Origin: Candidatus Gastranaerophilales bacterium
GTDB taxonomy: Bacteria; Cyanobacteriota; Vampirovibrionia; Gastranaerophilales; Gastranaerophilaceae
Assembly (NCBI GenBank): GCA_023662705.1
Contig: JAMPIM010000067.1
Span: forward strand, 1 to 7,068
Length of the DNA stretch: 7,068 nt
Direction: 5' to 3'
Each line of letters begins with the position of its first letter. Position 1 is the first letter of the stretch. The notes beneath the pieces are model-generated. The model was not told where the DNA came from and made no database searches. It saw nothing but the letters and a program-made list of their open reading frames with translations. The translations under genes were made by a program, and so were the position numbers. Shown one piece after another: positions 4,707 to 7,068 of this stretch.

Positions 4707-5798
4707 ATGAAAACTTTTACATTAGAACAAATTGCTCAAATTACGGGCGGCATGCTTTCTAAAGCAAAAGATGTTGCAATTACTAACATTGCACCACCTG
4801 CTTTAGCTGATGAAAACACATTAGCACTTGCTCTTGGCGAAGAAGAAATTGCTAACCTTTCTTCTACAAAGGCTCAAGCAGCTCTAGTTCCACTTGGTGT
4901 GAACATTGACGGATTTACAACTATTGAAGTTGAAAGACCTCGTTTAGCAATGATGAAACTTATTACAATGTTTTATGAAGAACCACACACAAATGCAGGT
5001 GTTCATCCTACAGCAGTAGTTCATCCTTCTGCAAAATTGGGTGAAAATGTTTCATTAGGTCCAAATGTTGTTGTAGCAGAGAATGCTGTAATCGGCAATA
5101 ATACAAAGATTTTAGCTAACAGCTATATCGGCAACGGTGCTCAAATCGGAGAAAAATGTTTCTTCCACGCAGGTGTAAATATTGGCGATAGAGTTAAAGT
5201 CGGTAATGATGTTATTCTACACCATGGTGTTTCTCTTGGTGCAGACGGTTTCAGTTTTGTAACAGAAAACCCAAGCAACCTTGAACAAGCAAGACAAGAT
5301 GGCGAGGTTAAAGAAGCTAATGTAGAACAAGTTATCTTCAAAATTCCTTCAATCGGATCAGTTATTATCGGTAACAATGTTGAAATTGGTGCTAATACTG
5401 CAATTGACAGAGGTACTATTGAAAATACAATCATTGGCGATAATACAAAAATTGATGACCTTGTAATGATTGGTCATAACTGCCGTATCGGCAAAGGCTG
5501 TATGATAGTTTCTCAAGTTGGTATTGCAGGCAGCTGTGTTATTGGTGACAGAGTTGTTATCGCAGGCCAAGCAGGTCTTGCAGACCATATTTCAATCGGC
5601 GATGATACTCTTATTGCTGCAAAAGCAGGTATCACTAAGAGCTTCCCTGCTAAATCAATTGTAGTAGGCGCTCCTGCTGTTCCTAGAAAAGAATTCATTA
5701 AACAGCTTAAGGTTATGAAAGATGCAGGCGAATTGATTGCTAAATTCAAGAAATATGAGCCGCTTTTAAGAACATTTGAAGAAGGTCAAGCTGAATAA
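4707..5798 (+). CDS. lpxD: UDP-3-O-(3-hydroxyacyl)glucosamine N-acyltransferase LpxD
   Basis: LpxD adds the second hydroxyacyl chain, from ACP, to the glucosamine nitrogen: the third step of lipid A synthesis, next after LpxC. Residues 1-95 form the uridine-binding domain. A left-handed beta helix of hexapeptide repeats fills about 100-325 (IGNNTKI, IGNGAQI, IGDRVKV, IGNNVEI, IGDNTKI and others). GADGFSFV (178-185), KIPSIG (212-217), IGANTAIDRGT (227-237) and VMIGHNCRIG (253-262) are family marks, His257 being the catalytic base (E. coli His239). A C-terminal helix follows (325-363). At 363 residues it is about 20 longer than E. coli LpxD, largely from a charged insertion at about 186-211 between GADGFSF and KIPSIG. 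ATG 4707 has AGGGGAG 6 bases upstream. Its stop overlaps the lpxC start (TAATG). Confidence 0.97.
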   Translation: MKTFTLEQIAQITGGMLSKAKDVAITNIAPPALADENTLALALGEEEIANLSSTKAQAALVPLGVNIDGFTTIEVERPRLAMMKLITMFYEEPHTNAGVHPTAVVHPSAKLGENVSLGPNVVVAENAVIGNNTKILANSYIGNGAQIGEKCFFHAGVNIGDRVKVGNDVILHHGVSLGADGFSFVTENPSNLEQARQDGEVKEANVEQVIFKIPSIGSVIIGNNVEIGANTAIDRGTIENTIIGDNTKIDDLVMIGHNCRIGKGCMIVSQVGIAGSCVIGDRVVIAGQAGLADHISIGDDTLIAAKAGITKSFPAKSIVVGAPAVPRKEFIKQLKVMKDAGELIAKFKKYEPLLRTFEEGQAE

Positions 5799-6634
5799 TG
5801 ATTACAATTAAATCCGAAGTCAAGACATCAGGCAATTCGTTAATGAAAAACAAACCTTGCGAGGTTACGATTAAGCCTTCAAAAGAAGGTAAAATCAGAA
5901 TATTCTCAAAAGGTTCCGATGTATGGTTTGAAGCTGGCATTGAGAACTTACATTCAACAGATCATTGTGTAACTCTTTGCAGTAAAGAACACAGAACTCT
6001 ATTGGGTGATTATAAGTACAAAGCCATGCTTTGTGAGCATTTTATGGCAGCCTGTGCAATACTTAAAATCGACTCAATTGATGTTTATCTTTCAGCAACC
6101 GAATTTCCGATTTTAGACGGAAGCTCAAAAACATGGGTGGAATTATTTAAGCAGGCAGGAATTGAAGGAGCAAACAACGAACTTTATACTGTTTCTGAGC
6201 CTGTTTACTATCTTAACGGTAAAACAAGCATGGTCATTTTGCCTGACAAAGAATTAACCATCAATTATGCTGTTAACTATGACCATCCTGATTTACACCA
6301 CCGCTGGGTTAGTGTTGATTTAAAAAATCTTGATGAAATTATTGAAGCAAGAACATTCGGATTCTATAAAGACCTCAAAAAATATCAGATGATGGGCTTT
6401 GGACGTGGAGTTACAATTGATAATACAGTCGGATTAAAAGATGTTGGGTATACGACTGAGCTTCGCTCCGAGTTTGAGCCTGTTAAACACAAAATATTGG
6501 ATATGTTCGGAGACTTGTACCTTGCAGGGGTTTCACCTTTAAATATGAGAGCTCAGATTCTTGTTAAAGAAGCAGGACATACAGTTCATACAAAAGTAGC
6601 ACAAATTCTTAAAAATAAACTTATTAAAATATAG
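5798..6634 (+). CDS. lpxC: UDP-3-O-acyl-N-acetylglucosamine deacetylase LpxC (atypical N-terminus)
   Basis: LpxC is the zinc deacetylase that makes the committed step of lipid A synthesis. The metal and catalytic residues are kept: Glu80-His81 in LCEHFMAAC, His231 and Asp235 in KHKILDMFGDL, and His261 in AGHTVH, matching E. coli Glu78, His79, His238, Asp242 and His265. FPILDGSS (103-110) and ARTFGF (184-189) are also typical. The 278 residues fit short forms such as that of Aquifex; the long C-terminal tail of E. coli LpxC is missing. The odd part is the N-terminus: the family's GxGLHxG reads GNSLMKN (12-18), losing two Gly and the His that is His19 in E. coli. Translation probably couples to lpxD through TAATG, as I see no clear Shine-Dalgarno. 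fabZ follows after 9 bases. Confidence 0.94.
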   Translation: MITIKSEVKTSGNSLMKNKPCEVTIKPSKEGKIRIFSKGSDVWFEAGIENLHSTDHCVTLCSKEHRTLLGDYKYKAMLCEHFMAACAILKIDSIDVYLSATEFPILDGSSKTWVELFKQAGIEGANNELYTVSEPVYYLNGKTSMVILPDKELTINYAVNYDHPDLHHRWVSVDLKNLDEIIEARTFGFYKDLKKYQMMGFGRGVTIDNTVGLKDVGYTTELRSEFEPVKHKILDMFGDLYLAGVSPLNMRAQILVKEAGHTVHTKVAQILKNKLIKI

Positions 6635-6637
6635 GAG
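6633..6637 (+). promoter_or_regulatory. fabZ ribosome binding site
   Basis: AGGAG starts within the lpxC TAG stop (6632-6634) and lies 6 bases before ATG 6644, the same arrangement as at the rfaE2-lpxD junction. Confidence 0.8.
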
Positions 6638-6643
6638 ATAAAT

Positions 6644-7068
6644 ATGACAGAAGAAATTTTAACTTATGATGTTATGCAGTTAATGGATATGATTCCACAC
6701 AGATATCCATTCTTATTGGTTGACAGAATTACAGAATGCGTACCGGGTAAATACGCTAAAGGATACAAAAACCTTACTATGAATGAAGAATTCTTCCAAG
6801 GGCACTTCCCTGGTAACCCTGTAATGCCAGGCGTATTACAGCTTGAAGCTTTAGCACAGTGTTCAGCTCCAATCTTAATGAGTATGCCTGAATACCAAGG
6901 TAAACTTACTCTTTATGCAGGAGCAGACAATGTAAGATGGAAAAGCATCGTAAGACCTGGTGACAGATTAGAAATGCACGTAGAAATGACTAAGGTTAAA
7001 GGTCCTATCTGCAAATGCCACGGAACTGGTTATGTTGACGGTAAAGTAGCTATCGAAGCTGATATTAC
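6644..7068 (+). CDS. fabZ: 3-hydroxyacyl-ACP dehydratase FabZ (3' end cut by the window)
   Basis: FabZ dehydrates 3-hydroxyacyl-ACP to trans-2-enoyl-ACP in fatty acid elongation, so it competes with LpxA and LpxD for hydroxyacyl-ACP. The 141 residues visible form a hot-dog fold. MIPHRYPFLLVDRI (16-29) and FFQGHFPGNPVMPGVLQLEA (50-69) hold catalytic His54 and Glu68, the same numbers as in E. coli FabZ. ADNVRWKSIVRPGDRLEM (94-111) is the usual core strand pair. Nearly the whole enzyme is present; only a few residues and the stop should lie past the window. The start at 6644 has AGGAG 6 bases upstream. Placement just after lpxC is common in outer-membrane bacteria, where lpxA often follows; whether it does here cannot be seen. 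Confidence 0.97.
   Translation, partial: MTEEILTYDVMQLMDMIPHRYPFLLVDRITECVPGKYAKGYKNLTMNEEFFQGHFPGNPVMPGVLQLEALAQCSAPILMSMPEYQGKLTLYAGADNVRWKSIVRPGDRLEMHVEMTKVKGPICKCHGTGYVDGKVAIEADI

Noticed and set aside
5141..5749. Minus-strand open frames of 76-97 residues within lpxD
   Set aside because: They are antisense shadows of the hexapeptide repeats. The plus-strand protein is a clear full-length LpxD.
1..7068. Defence system, mobile element, CRISPR array, tRNA or rRNA
   Set aside because: No transposase, integrase, regularly spaced repeats, terminal inverted repeats or RNA-gene signatures were seen. All long frames but one are conserved housekeeping or envelope genes.

Overview
The window is an AT-rich stretch of bacterial chromosome. 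It is densely coded, with every gene on the + strand and no sign of mobile DNA, CRISPR or RNA genes. It carries lipid A genes (lpxD, lpxC), a heptose-nucleotide enzyme and DAP-pathway genes, so the host is a diderm (outer-membrane) bacterium with meso-DAP-type peptidoglycan. AT richness, tight spacing and this mix of genes would suit an uncultured gut lineage such as Gastranaerophilales (Vampirovibrionia/'Melainabacteria'). That placement is inference from gene content and feel, not from any search.

There are two transcription blocks. Block 1 (40-2232) holds an unrecognised 340-residue protein, then rimM and trmD, with overlapping or abutting junctions. The unrecognised protein has a zinc ribbon, a Gly/Arg/Tyr/Asn/Gln-rich disordered tract, a duplicated helical domain and a basic, AT-hook-like tail. 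RimM matures the 30S subunit and TrmD makes m1G37 in tRNA, so the block concerns translation. A GC-rich hairpin at 2237-2258 ends it.

A 233-base spacer (2233-2465) follows. It has two AT-rich inverted repeats, a sigma-70-type promoter with a perfect TATAAT, and a strong Shine-Dalgarno.

Block 2 (2466 to beyond the window end) is a cell-envelope operon: dapB, asd, rfaE2 (heptose-1-phosphate adenylyltransferase), lpxD, lpxC and fabZ (cut by the window edge). Asd and DapB supply the lysine/DAP branch for peptidoglycan. RfaE2 makes the nucleotide-heptose for the LPS core. LpxC and LpxD carry out two early lipid A steps, and FabZ supplies the hydroxyacyl/acyl-ACP pool that lipid A and phospholipid synthesis share. 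Gaps are 12 bases or less, or overlaps, so wall, LPS core and lipid A synthesis are probably co-transcribed.

I see no complete undescribed system. The best candidate for new biology is the first gene, an FUS/RGG-like putative nucleic-acid-binding protein translationally linked to rimM. Second is an LpxC whose conserved N-terminal Gly-x-Gly-Leu-His-x-Gly motif is lost, including the His that is altered in E. coli envA1.
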